Source: Sphingomonas kyeonggiensis (GTDB taxonomy: Bacteria; Pseudomonadota; Alphaproteobacteria; Sphingomonadales; Sphingomonadaceae). From it: a DNA stretch of 64,000 nucleotides. Position numbers and translations under genes: made by a program. Location: NCBI RefSeq assembly GCF_014196745.1, contig NZ_JACIEH010000002.1, positions 992,383 to 1,056,382 of the forward strand, given 5' to 3'. Below the pieces are notes generated by a model. That model did no database searches, was not told the origin of the DNA, and saw only the letters and a list, made by a program, of their open reading frames with translations. Each line of letters starts with the position of its first letter. Positions within the stretch are counted from its first letter, which is position 1. Shown here one piece after another: positions 26,894 through 34,005 of the stretch.

Positions 26894-28138
26894 CTAGGCG
26901 TCCATCTCCGCGTCGGCGCTGCCCTGTGCCTTCCACAGGGCGCCCGGCTTGGGCAGCAGGAAGTGGCTGAACGGCAGGATCGCCGCGCCCACCGCCGGCG
27001 CATCCTCCGACAGCGCGGCGCGGGCCACCGGCGCCACCGCCGGCAGCTGCGGCGCGCGTTCGCGCATCAGCGCGTCGGTGCGGGCCGCCAGCGCATCGAG
27101 CTGCGCGGTGGGAAGGCGCCCGCCGAGCAGCACCACTGCGGGGTTGATCAGGCAGTTCACCGCGTCGAGCGGCACGGTGAGCTGGTGCGCGGCACGCTCG
27201 GTCCAGTCGGCGATGCAGTGCTGCACCGAGGCCTCGGGCGCGCGGCCCCGCGCATCGGCCAGCGTGTGGCCGGCCGCCTCGAGGCTGCGGGTCAGGCCGG
27301 AGAGGGAGACCAGCGACTGGATCTGCTCGCCGGTCTCGCCCTGCGCGCGCATGAAGCCCAGCTCGCCGCTGCGCCCGTCGGCACCACGGATATAGGTGCC
27401 GTCGATCACCAGGCCGCCGCCCAGGCCCGATGAGAGCAGGATGTAGAAGAAGCTGTTGTTGCTCTGGCCATGGCCGAGCTGCATTTCGCCCATCGCGGCG
27501 GCGGCGGCGTCGTTCTCGACGAATACCGGCAGGTTGAACGGCTCGTCGAACAGCGCGGCGATGTCCGTGCGTTCCCAATCGGCATAATTGGCCGGGCGGC
27601 CGGGCAGGTCGACCAGCCCGAGATCGTCGGGCATCGCCACGCCGAGGCCGACGACCTTGGTCACGTCGACATCGACGCGGCGCAGCATGTTGCGGATCGA
27701 GCGGCGATAGAGCGCGCGCACCTGGGCGGGCAGGGCGAAATCGACTTCCTCGGTCGTGCGGGTCAGCGTCTCGCCGGAGAAGTCGACCAGCACGATGGTG
27801 ATGTGATCGCGGTCGATATTGACGCCGATCGAGTAGCAGGCGTCGCGCTTCACCACCAGGGCGGTCGGCGGCTGGCCGCGCCCGCCGCGGCGCTGGCCGG
27901 CTTCCTCGATCAGCCCGTCCTGCAACAGCCGCTTGGTGATGTTGGCGATTGCCGGGCCGGTGAGCCCGGTGATCCGCGCCAGCTCGACGCGGGTCAGCGG
28001 ACCCAGAACGCGGATCGCGTGGAGCGTCACGCGCTGGTTGTGATCGGCGGCACGTTCGAGATTGGTACCGGAAAGGCGCGGCCTGGCGCGGCGGGCATTG
28101 CTCGTCATGCCAAGCTCATTTCCATCACGTGCCATCAT
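26894..28138 (-). CDS. ROK family transcriptional repressor (NagC/XylR-like)
   Basis: 414 residues. The N-terminal winged helix (TRVELARITGLTGPAIANIT, about 50-69) is fused to a ROK sugar-binding domain with the phosphate/sugar loop YSIGVNIDRDHITIVLVD. Fused DNA-binding and ROK domains mark regulators rather than kinases. It is co-transcribed with the MFS gene before it (its ATG overlaps that stop) and lies beside the mannosidase operon, so mannose or a mannoside is the natural inducer (inference). Confidence 0.9.
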   Translation of the reverse strand: MMARDGNELGMTSNARRARPRLSGTNLERAADHNQRVTLHAIRVLGPLTRVELARITGLTGPAIANITKRLLQDGLIEEAGQRRGGRGQPPTALVVKRDACYSIGVNIDRDHITIVLVDFSGETLTRTTEEVDFALPAQVRALYRRSIRNMLRRVDVDVTKVVGLGVAMPDDLGLVDLPGRPANYADWERTDIAALFDEPFNLPVFVENDAAAAAMGEMQLGHGQSNNSFFYILLSSGLGGGLVIDGTYIRGADGRSGELGFMRAQGETGEQIQSLVSLSGLTRSLEAAGHTLADARGRAPEASVQHCIADWTERAAHQLTVPLDAVNCLINPAVVLLGGRLPTAQLDALAARTDALMRERAPQLPAVAPVARAALSEDAPAVGAAILPFSHFLLPKPGALWKAQGSADAEMDA

Positions 28139-29460
28139 TTCCCTTCGAGCGCCCCCTCCAGCCGCTCCAGCGAAATGCCGCGCGTTTCAGGGAAGTATCG
28201 CCAGACTATGACAAACTGCACCAGCATTGCAGCGGCGAACAGCCAGAAAGGCAAGGCCTGCGTATATTGTGCGACAATCGGGAAGCCGAAAGCGAGAAGC
28301 GCGTTCATGCCCCAATGGGTCGCGCTGCCGATCGCCTGGCCCCGGGCGCGCACCGCGGTGGGGAAGATCTCGGACAGATAGACCCAGATCACCGCGCCCT
28401 GCGACACCGCGAAGAACAGAATGAACAGGATCAGCGCGGGCAGCAGGAATATCTGCCCCTGGCCGAGAGTGTAGATCGTCGCGACTGCCGACAATGCCAC
28501 TGCGGTGCCGATCGCGCCGATCAGTAGCAGGAGCTTGCGGCCGACCCGGTCGATCACCGCGAGACCGAGCAGCGTCGCGAACAGGTTGGCGACGCCGATC
28601 GCCACCGCCTGCAGGTCTGCCGACACCGCGCTGAACCCCGCGGCGGCGAAGATGTCCCCCAGGTAATAGAGGATCGCGTTGATGCCCGAGAGCTGGTTGA
28701 ACAGCGCCAGGGCGATCGCGAGCAGGATCGGACGGCGATGTAGCGCCCAGCTGATCCGGGCAGGGCCGCTCGGGGTAACCGCAGCGGTGAACTGGGCGAG
28801 GAGCGTTTCGGGATCGCCCATCCGCAACGTGCGGATCGCGGCACCGGCCTCCGCCAGGCGTCCGCGTTGTGCAAGCCAGCGCGGGCTGTGCGGTATGCGG
28901 AGCAGAAGCAGCAGGAAGAGCAGGGCGGGCGCGGCGGCCACGGCCAGCTTGATCCGCCAGGCCAGATCGCTGTCGATCGCGCGGGCGATCAGGAAGTTGC
29001 TGACATAGGCGGCAAGGATACCGATCACGATGCTGAGCTGGAACAGCCCGACCAGTTGCCCCCGCCGTTCGGCCGGGCTGACCTCGGCGATATAGACCGG
29101 CGCGAGCACCGAGGAGCCGCCGATCGCGAGCCCGCCGACGAAGCGGAAGGCGACGAGCATCGCCAGGCCGCCTGCCGCTGCCGAACCGACGGCCGAGACG
29201 ATATAGGCGCCGGCGATCCAGTAGAGCATCGTGCGGCTGCCGAAGCGGTCGCCAGGCGGCCCCGCACCCAGCGCGCCGACTAGGGTGCCGACCAGTGCGG
29301 CGGAGACCGCCGCGCCCAGTTCGGCTGCGCTCAGGTGGAAATTGTGGCGCAAGGCATCGGTAACGCCGGCGATGACCGCCGTGTCGAAACCGAACAACAG
29401 GCCGCCCAGGCTGGCAGCGCCCACGGCCGATCGATTGAGCGTGCTCGCTCCCTTATCCAT
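28135..29460 (-). CDS. MFS sugar transporter, sugar-porter (SP) subfamily
   Basis: 441 residues with twelve hydrophobic segments. Sugar-porter signatures: GGLLFGFDTAVIAG in helix 1, GDRFGSR in the first loop, RFVGGLAIGGSSVLAPVYIAE after helix 4, NQLSGINAILYY in helix 7 and PTAVRARGQ near the end. It is probably a sugar:H+ symporter in the inner membrane for mannose or another hexose released by the exported glycosidases. It shares an operon with the ROK repressor and is divergent from the ROK kinase. Confidence 0.9.
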   Translation of the reverse strand: MDKGASTLNRSAVGAASLGGLLFGFDTAVIAGVTDALRHNFHLSAAELGAAVSAALVGTLVGALGAGPPGDRFGSRTMLYWIAGAYIVSAVGSAAAGGLAMLVAFRFVGGLAIGGSSVLAPVYIAEVSPAERRGQLVGLFQLSIVIGILAAYVSNFLIARAIDSDLAWRIKLAVAAAPALLFLLLLLRIPHSPRWLAQRGRLAEAGAAIRTLRMGDPETLLAQFTAAVTPSGPARISWALHRRPILLAIALALFNQLSGINAILYYLGDIFAAAGFSAVSADLQAVAIGVANLFATLLGLAVIDRVGRKLLLLIGAIGTAVALSAVATIYTLGQGQIFLLPALILFILFFAVSQGAVIWVYLSEIFPTAVRARGQAIGSATHWGMNALLAFGFPIVAQYTQALPFWLFAAAMLVQFVIVWRYFPETRGISLERLEGALEGK

Positions 29461-29572
29461 CGCAGACCCCTCTCCGGATCATTGAATTATCTAATTTGAA
29501 ATATTAATGCAGCGGGAGCGCGTGACAATAGCCTTGTATAGATATGCGCCAAGTTATTGATAGGAGAGGGGA

Positions 29573-29623
29573 ATGCAGTCGCTATCCGGTCTGGGCGCAG
29601 CAGCGCGGGCTTTCTTGGCGTGA
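29573..29623 (+). CDS. Possible 16-residue leader peptide coupled to the ROK kinase
   Basis: ATG at 29573 directly follows the strongest ribosome site in the area (AGGAGAGGGG). It opens a 16-codon frame (MQSLSGLGAAARAFLA) whose TGA overlaps the GTG start of the kinase as GTGA. Translation of the kinase may depend on reading this leader. The alternative is a frameshift, real or from sequencing, joining the two frames. No codon run hints at classic attenuation. Confidence 0.45.
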   Translation: MQSLSGLGAAARAFLA

Positions 29624-30534
29624 CGATTCCCGATGCGCGATCGGTGCTTCGGGCCGGAATCGAACTGGGCGGAACCAAGTGCGTAGCCACATTGGCGAGC
29701 GGTCCGGACGACATTCGCGACCAGCGCACGGTGCCGACCACCCGGCCGGACGAGACGCTGCCGGCGATCCTGGCGATCCTGCGCGAGTGGGACGCGGGCG
29801 AGGGTTTCGCCGCGCTGGGCATTGCGTCCTTCGGGCCGATCGACCTCAACCCGCATTCCCCCAGCCACGGCCAGATCCTGGCGACGACCAAGGCGGCGTG
29901 GCCGGGCACCGATGTGCTGGGCATCCTGTCGGCCCCCTTCGATGTGCCCGTGGGCTTCGACACCGATGTGAACGGTGCGGCGCTCGCGGAGATGGCCTGG
30001 GGCTGCGCGCAGGGGATGGACGATTTTGCCTATGTGACGGTGGGCACCGGCGTGGGGGTCGGCCTGGTGGTGCACGGCCTGCCGACGCGCGGCTTCGCGC
30101 ATAGCGAGATCGGGCACATGCGCGTGCCGCGCCTGCCCGGCGACGACCAGCCGAGCTTCTGCAGCTTCCATGACGATTGCGTGGAGGGGCTGGCCTCGGG
30201 CTCGGCGCTGAAGCTGCGGCTGGGCGGCCGGCCGGCGAGCGAGGTGGGTGCGGACGATCCCGTCTGGGCACCGGTCGCCCACACGCTGGCGATGATGTGC
30301 CATGCGATCGTCTCCTCGACCGCGCCGCATCGCATCGCGATCGGCGGCGGCGTGGTGACCGGGCAGTCGCACCTGCTCGGCCGTATCGAGGCCGATCTCC
30401 GCGCCAGCCTCAATGGCTACATGACCTTGCCGGACGACGGGCCGTACATCGTGGCACCCGCGCTGGGCGACAAGGCGGGGCCGCTCGGTGCCATCGCCGT
30501 CGCCGATCTGGCACTTTCCAAGTCGAGGAAATGA
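29620..30534 (+). CDS. ROK family sugar kinase (fructokinase/mannokinase type)
   Basis: 304 residues from the GTG at 29620. The frame could be opened from a TTG at 29557, but the extra residues do not look like the family. The ATP-phosphate loop is AGIELGGTKCVA. The catalytic Asp region is FDTDVNGAALAE. The ROK zinc motif appears as FCSFHDDCVEGLASG, the form seen in bacterial fructokinases. It phosphorylates fructose and/or mannose at O6 in the cytoplasm. Beside mannosidases and a sugar porter, mannokinase activity would complete mannose entry into glycolysis; a mannose-6-phosphate isomerase is not in the window. Confidence 0.88.
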   Translation: MTIPDARSVLRAGIELGGTKCVATLASGPDDIRDQRTVPTTRPDETLPAILAILREWDAGEGFAALGIASFGPIDLNPHSPSHGQILATTKAAWPGTDVLGILSAPFDVPVGFDTDVNGAALAEMAWGCAQGMDDFAYVTVGTGVGVGLVVHGLPTRGFAHSEIGHMRVPRLPGDDQPSFCSFHDDCVEGLASGSALKLRLGGRPASEVGADDPVWAPVAHTLAMMCHAIVSSTAPHRIAIGGGVVTGQSHLLGRIEADLRASLNGYMTLPDDGPYIVAPALGDKAGPLGAIAVADLALSKSRK

Positions 30535-30834
30535 GGTTCGAGGGTCGGGCCTTGCCCTGACCTGAGCCTCCAGTTGCGCGCGGCGATCGGCCTTGGGCGC
30601 CGGCCAGTCGCGGAACAGGCCCGGCGCCTTGGGCTCCAATGTGCCCGGTTTGCCGGCGGCTCGGCCGCGCCCACCTTTTTCGCAGGCCCGCCTCTCGTTA
30701 ACGCCGCGACGCATTTCAGCGCGCAGTGCTTCTCGGGCCCGGCCGACGTGGCGCTCGACCGATGATCCTATTTATCATATGAAGCGATTGGGGTGCACGA
30801 CACTCCCCCAACCAAGACAATGATGGAAAGGATC
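30535..30834. other. 300-base intergenic region
   Basis: No credible gene or strong terminator is seen. The last 75 bases turn AT-rich and contain ATCCTATTTATCATATG (30765-30781), the likely promoter or operator zone of the gene at 30835. Its minus strand reads ATATGATAAATAGGAT, overlapping motifs also found near 33809 and 48051. Confidence 0.5.
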
Positions 30835-31923
30835 ATGATGCCGGACAATCTCAAGCGGATGTCGCGCGGCCGTGTCGCCCTGGCGAGTTGCCTGCTGGCA
30901 GGCAGCCTGTGGGCGCAGGCTGCCTCTGCGCAGACCACGCCGCCGGTCGCGGTGCCGCCCGGTGCGCCCGAAACCCCCTATGTCGATCCCGACAAGGCCT
31001 ATCTGTTCGCGCACATGACCAGCGAGCATTACGGCGTGCTCTATTATGCGGTGAGCATCGACGGGCTGCACTGGCGCGCGCTCAATGGCGGCCAGCCGGT
31101 GTCGCAGGATTATCATGGCCACGCGTCGATCGCGAAGGGGCCGGACGGGCGCTATTATCTGGTGGGAAACAGGAGCGACGGCGACAAGCTGATCCGCTTC
31201 TGGAGCTCGACCGACCTGATCCACTGGACGCCCTACGGCACCTATGAGCCCAAGCTGTCCAACATCCCCGGCCTGCCCAATGCCCTGCAGCGCATCGGCG
31301 CGCCGAAGCTCTATTTCGACGCGCCCTCGGGCAATTTCCTGCTGACCTGGCACACGCCGACCGTGCCGGGTGTTCCCGACGATCCCGAGCGCTACTGGGC
31401 GAGCCAGCGCACGCTCTATGTGCAGTCCAGGGACCTCAAGACCTTCGCCGCGCCGCCCAAGCGGCTGTTCAACTGGGACATGGCGACGATCGACACGTTC
31501 GTGCGGCCCAATGACGACGGCAAGGGCTATTGCGCGATCATCAAGGACGAGCGCTATCCGTCGTACAACTGGACGACCGGCAAGACGGTGCGGATCAGCT
31601 GCGGCCCCACGCTGCTCGGTCCCTATCCCGAGCCGGGCGCGCCGATCAGCCCGAACTTCCGCGAGGCGCCGACGCTGATCCGCGCGCCGAACAACCAGGA
31701 CTGGCTGATGTATTACGAGCAATATGCCGGGGCGAGCTATGGCCTGTCCAAGGCGCCGCGGCTCGAGGGGCCCTGGTACCAGGTCTCCGGCAATTCGCGC
31801 GTGCCTGCATGGGATCGCTTCTCGATGCCCGAAGGCTTCCGGCACGGCTCGATGGTGGAGATCAGCCGCAAGGAATATGACGCGATCGTCGCGGCATTCC
31901 CCGAGAATGCGCCCGGCAAATAG
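30835..31923 (+). CDS. Exported GH43-like beta-propeller hydrolase, family not fixed
   Basis: 362 residues from the ATG pair at 30835/30838, which follows GGAAAGG; longer in-frame starts lack such a site. There is a signal peptide to about residue 37 (QAASAQ). The sequence repeats propeller-blade patterns (YYAVSIDGLHWRAL, GHASIAKGPDGRYYLVGN, FWSSTDLIHWTPYG) with candidate acids in ATIDTFVRPNDDG and FREAPTLIRAP. It resembles the GH43/GH32/GH117 propeller clan and I cannot place it in one subfamily. It is convergent with the BNR protein gene, with a hairpin between them. Confidence 0.75.
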   Translation: MMPDNLKRMSRGRVALASCLLAGSLWAQAASAQTTPPVAVPPGAPETPYVDPDKAYLFAHMTSEHYGVLYYAVSIDGLHWRALNGGQPVSQDYHGHASIAKGPDGRYYLVGNRSDGDKLIRFWSSTDLIHWTPYGTYEPKLSNIPGLPNALQRIGAPKLYFDAPSGNFLLTWHTPTVPGVPDDPERYWASQRTLYVQSRDLKTFAAPPKRLFNWDMATIDTFVRPNDDGKGYCAIIKDERYPSYNWTTGKTVRISCGPTLLGPYPEPGAPISPNFREAPTLIRAPNNQDWLMYYEQYAGASYGLSKAPRLEGPWYQVSGNSRVPAWDRFSMPEGFRHGSMVEISRKEYDAIVAAFPENAPGK

Positions 31924-31925
31924 GC

Positions 31926-31963
31926 AAAAAATACCCCCGGGCGGCGGTGCCGTCCCGGGGGTA
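31926..31963 (-). terminator. Rho-independent terminator of the BNR protein gene
   Basis: Perfect inverted repeat TACCCCCGGG (31932-31941) / CCCGGGGGTA (31954-31963) with further CGGC/GCCG pairing inside. On the minus strand it is followed by six T (A-run 31926-31931). It may also slow transcription arriving from the plus strand. Confidence 0.8.
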
Positions 31964-31985
31964 GTCAGGGATAGGATTTTCCGGA

Positions 31986-33686
31986 TCAGTTGTAGAGCGT
32001 CACCTGCGTGGTCACGCTCGTCTTGATCGCGGCGTTGGTCGTGTCGGTCGCCGTGATCGTCGCGGTGTATTTGGTGGGAACCGGCGGCGAGACGATCGCC
32101 CCCGCACTGTCCCCCCTGCTGGCGTTGCCGCACCCGGTGAGCGCCAGGACCGCGGCTAGCGACAGTACGCCGACCGCGCTGCGCAGCGCCGAGAAGAGCA
32201 GCATCAGCGGTGCGGCGCCGACCAGCGCCAGGGCGGGCATGCTCGCAAAGCCGAAGCTGCCGCCCGACGACGATGCCGACGACGATGCCGACGCCGTGCC
32301 GGTGCCCGAGCGCAGGGTGAGCTTCGCCGTCTGCGCCGCGGCGCCGGCGAAGGTCAGCGTGTCGCGATCGAAGCTCGCGGTGCCGTTGAAGCCCGGGATC
32401 GAGACGGTGAGCTTCAGCGTGCCGAGATAGCCGCCATTGGGCGTGACGGTGACGTTGCCGGTCGAGCTCTGGTTGAGCGAGACGCCGATCGCGTCGGCAC
32501 CCAGCACCAGCGTGGGCGACGAGGCATAGGTCGGCACCTTGCCGAAATAGACGCGGCAGACATTGGACGAGTCATAGTCGGTCGTCAGGCCGAACAGCGT
32601 CGTGCCACCCGCGAGCGGCAGGAGTGGCGGCGAGTAGTTCTGGCAGACATTGCTGGTGCCGGTGAGGCCGGCGATGGGGGCGGGGGCCGCCATCGTCTTC
32701 CACTTGCCGCTGCCGTCGGCGGTATCGTTGTAGAACACCACATTGCCGTTACCCGAACCGATGCCCGAGGCACCGCTTTCGATCTGGCCGATCAGGAAGA
32801 TGCGGCCATTGGGCAGGCCGGGAACGGGCGCCCAGGCGACGGTGGGCGTGTGGAGGAACCAGTGGCCGTCTTCGCTCTCGACCCGGGTGCCGACGCTGCC
32901 CGCCGGGGTCCAGTTGATGCCGTCGGGCGAGGTCTTGTAGAACACGGTGCAGCCCGCCGGACCGCACAGCTCGAAGGTCATGAAATAGCGGCCGCTGGGC
33001 AGCTTGCGGACCACCGCCATGCCGGGGCGATCGGCCTGGACGCCGCTGGCCACGGTACGGACCGGGGCGCTCCAGTTGATCCCGTCGGTCGACGTGACCT
33101 GCTGGAGCATCTGCGAGAAGCCGGTGACGGTCTCGTCCGAGTAGAAGCAGACCAGCGCGCCATTGGCGGCGATGGTGAATTCCGGCTCCCACAGGCCGCC
33201 GCCCGAGCGGTTCACGGTGCCGGTCGCGCAGTTGGAGAGATAGGACCAGGTCGCGCCGCGATCGGTGCTCTTGTAGATACGGAGCTGCATCGGCTGGGCC
33301 GGGGTGTCGCCACCCACCGAGCCGGCCCAGAGCAGGGTGCCCGCGGACAGCGCGCCGACCGTCTGGGGAAGCTCGTAGAGCGTGCCGCAGCACAGGCCGC
33401 GGGCGAAGAGCGGATCGGTGATCGTGCCGATCTGGTTGAAGGTGGTGCCGTTATCGTCGCTGGCATAGATCGGCTGGGCGCCGACGCCGCCCGGGAAGGC
33501 AGTGAAGCTGACGACGATCCGGCCGTTGTTCGCCGGGGTCGCGTTGTGACTGAGTTGCACGGCGCGCGGATACATGCCCTGGGCGAGCATGGTGCGCTGG
33601 GCCAGCGCGGGCATGGCCCAGCCGGCTGTGAGGAACGCCAATATACACAGGAGTCGCGGCAGCATGCCGCGCAGCAATGACCTCAT
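31986..33686 (-). CDS. Exported BNR/Asp-box beta-propeller protein with a split Ig-like, membrane-spanning C-terminus
   Basis: 566 residues from the ATG at 33686, which follows GGAGGGGAGA. The signal peptide runs to about residue 29 (MPALAQ). About residues 35-400 are a sialidase-fold propeller with Asp-boxes (SDDNGTTF, STDRGATW, STDGINWS, SPDGINWTP), compatible with GH33- or GH93-type exo-hydrolases. After a beta-sandwich stretch (SLNQSSTGNVTVTPNGG) come a Ser-rich linker, two hydrophobic segments, LTGCGN resembling a lipobox, and a closing beta-strand-rich tail (YTATITATDTTNA). The catalytic residues of true sialidases are not obvious, so the substrate is open. Confidence 0.75.
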   Translation of the reverse strand: MRSLLRGMLPRLLCILAFLTAGWAMPALAQRTMLAQGMYPRAVQLSHNATPANNGRIVVSFTAFPGGVGAQPIYASDDNGTTFNQIGTITDPLFARGLCCGTLYELPQTVGALSAGTLLWAGSVGGDTPAQPMQLRIYKSTDRGATWSYLSNCATGTVNRSGGGLWEPEFTIAANGALVCFYSDETVTGFSQMLQQVTSTDGINWSAPVRTVASGVQADRPGMAVVRKLPSGRYFMTFELCGPAGCTVFYKTSPDGINWTPAGSVGTRVESEDGHWFLHTPTVAWAPVPGLPNGRIFLIGQIESGASGIGSGNGNVVFYNDTADGSGKWKTMAAPAPIAGLTGTSNVCQNYSPPLLPLAGGTTLFGLTTDYDSSNVCRVYFGKVPTYASSPTLVLGADAIGVSLNQSSTGNVTVTPNGGYLGTLKLTVSIPGFNGTASFDRDTLTFAGAAAQTAKLTLRSGTGTASASSSASSSGGSFGFASMPALALVGAAPLMLLFSALRSAVGVLSLAAVLALTGCGNASRGDSAGAIVSPPVPTKYTATITATDTTNAAIKTSVTTQVTLYN

Positions 33687-34005
33687 GGGTTTTCTCCCCT
33701 CCATCCGGCTTGGGCCGGCTCTGTTGGTTCCGCGCACACGAGGGAATCGCCGCCCGCTAGCGCGGCCGACTAAGTGCGCCACAAAGAAGCGTGCGTCAAT
33801 AAATATGCTAAATAGGATAAACCCGTGTAATCCGTTTTAACCCAGGTAAGGGACAGTGTGTGTCCTGCGTGCCACAGAGGGGAGGGCTCGTTCCCCCTCC
33901 CTCAAGAAATGGGCTTGTGGGCCGTTTTGTGGTCCGCTATTTATGAATGATAATATTAATGAGGGCACGAGCAACCCGTGCCCACGCTCCGGAGGGGAAA
34001 AAGAC
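33687..34005. promoter_or_regulatory. 319-base divergent control region (BNR protein / TBDR)
   Basis: Contains TAAATAGGAT (33809-33818), an AT-rich stretch with TTGTGG (33927-33932) and GATAAT (33949-33954) spaced 16 bases as a possible TBDR promoter, and a leader hairpin GGGCACG/CGTGCCC (33963-33969, 33977-33983) just before the GGAGGGG ribosome site. No gene is seen. Confidence 0.5.

Noticed and set aside
26894..28138. ROK protein as a sugar kinase
   Set aside because: It has an N-terminal winged helix and the kinase metal-binding Cys/His motif is not apparent. The true kinase is at 29620.
29557..29619. TTG start giving the sugar kinase 21 extra residues
   Set aside because: TTG precedes rather than follows the ribosome site, and the extra residues are unlike ROK N-termini, which begin just before the IELGGTK loop.
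32256..32299. Repeated GACGACGATGCC units as a tandem repeat
   Set aside because: Only about three imperfect units, explained by the Ser-rich linker of the BNR protein on the minus strand.
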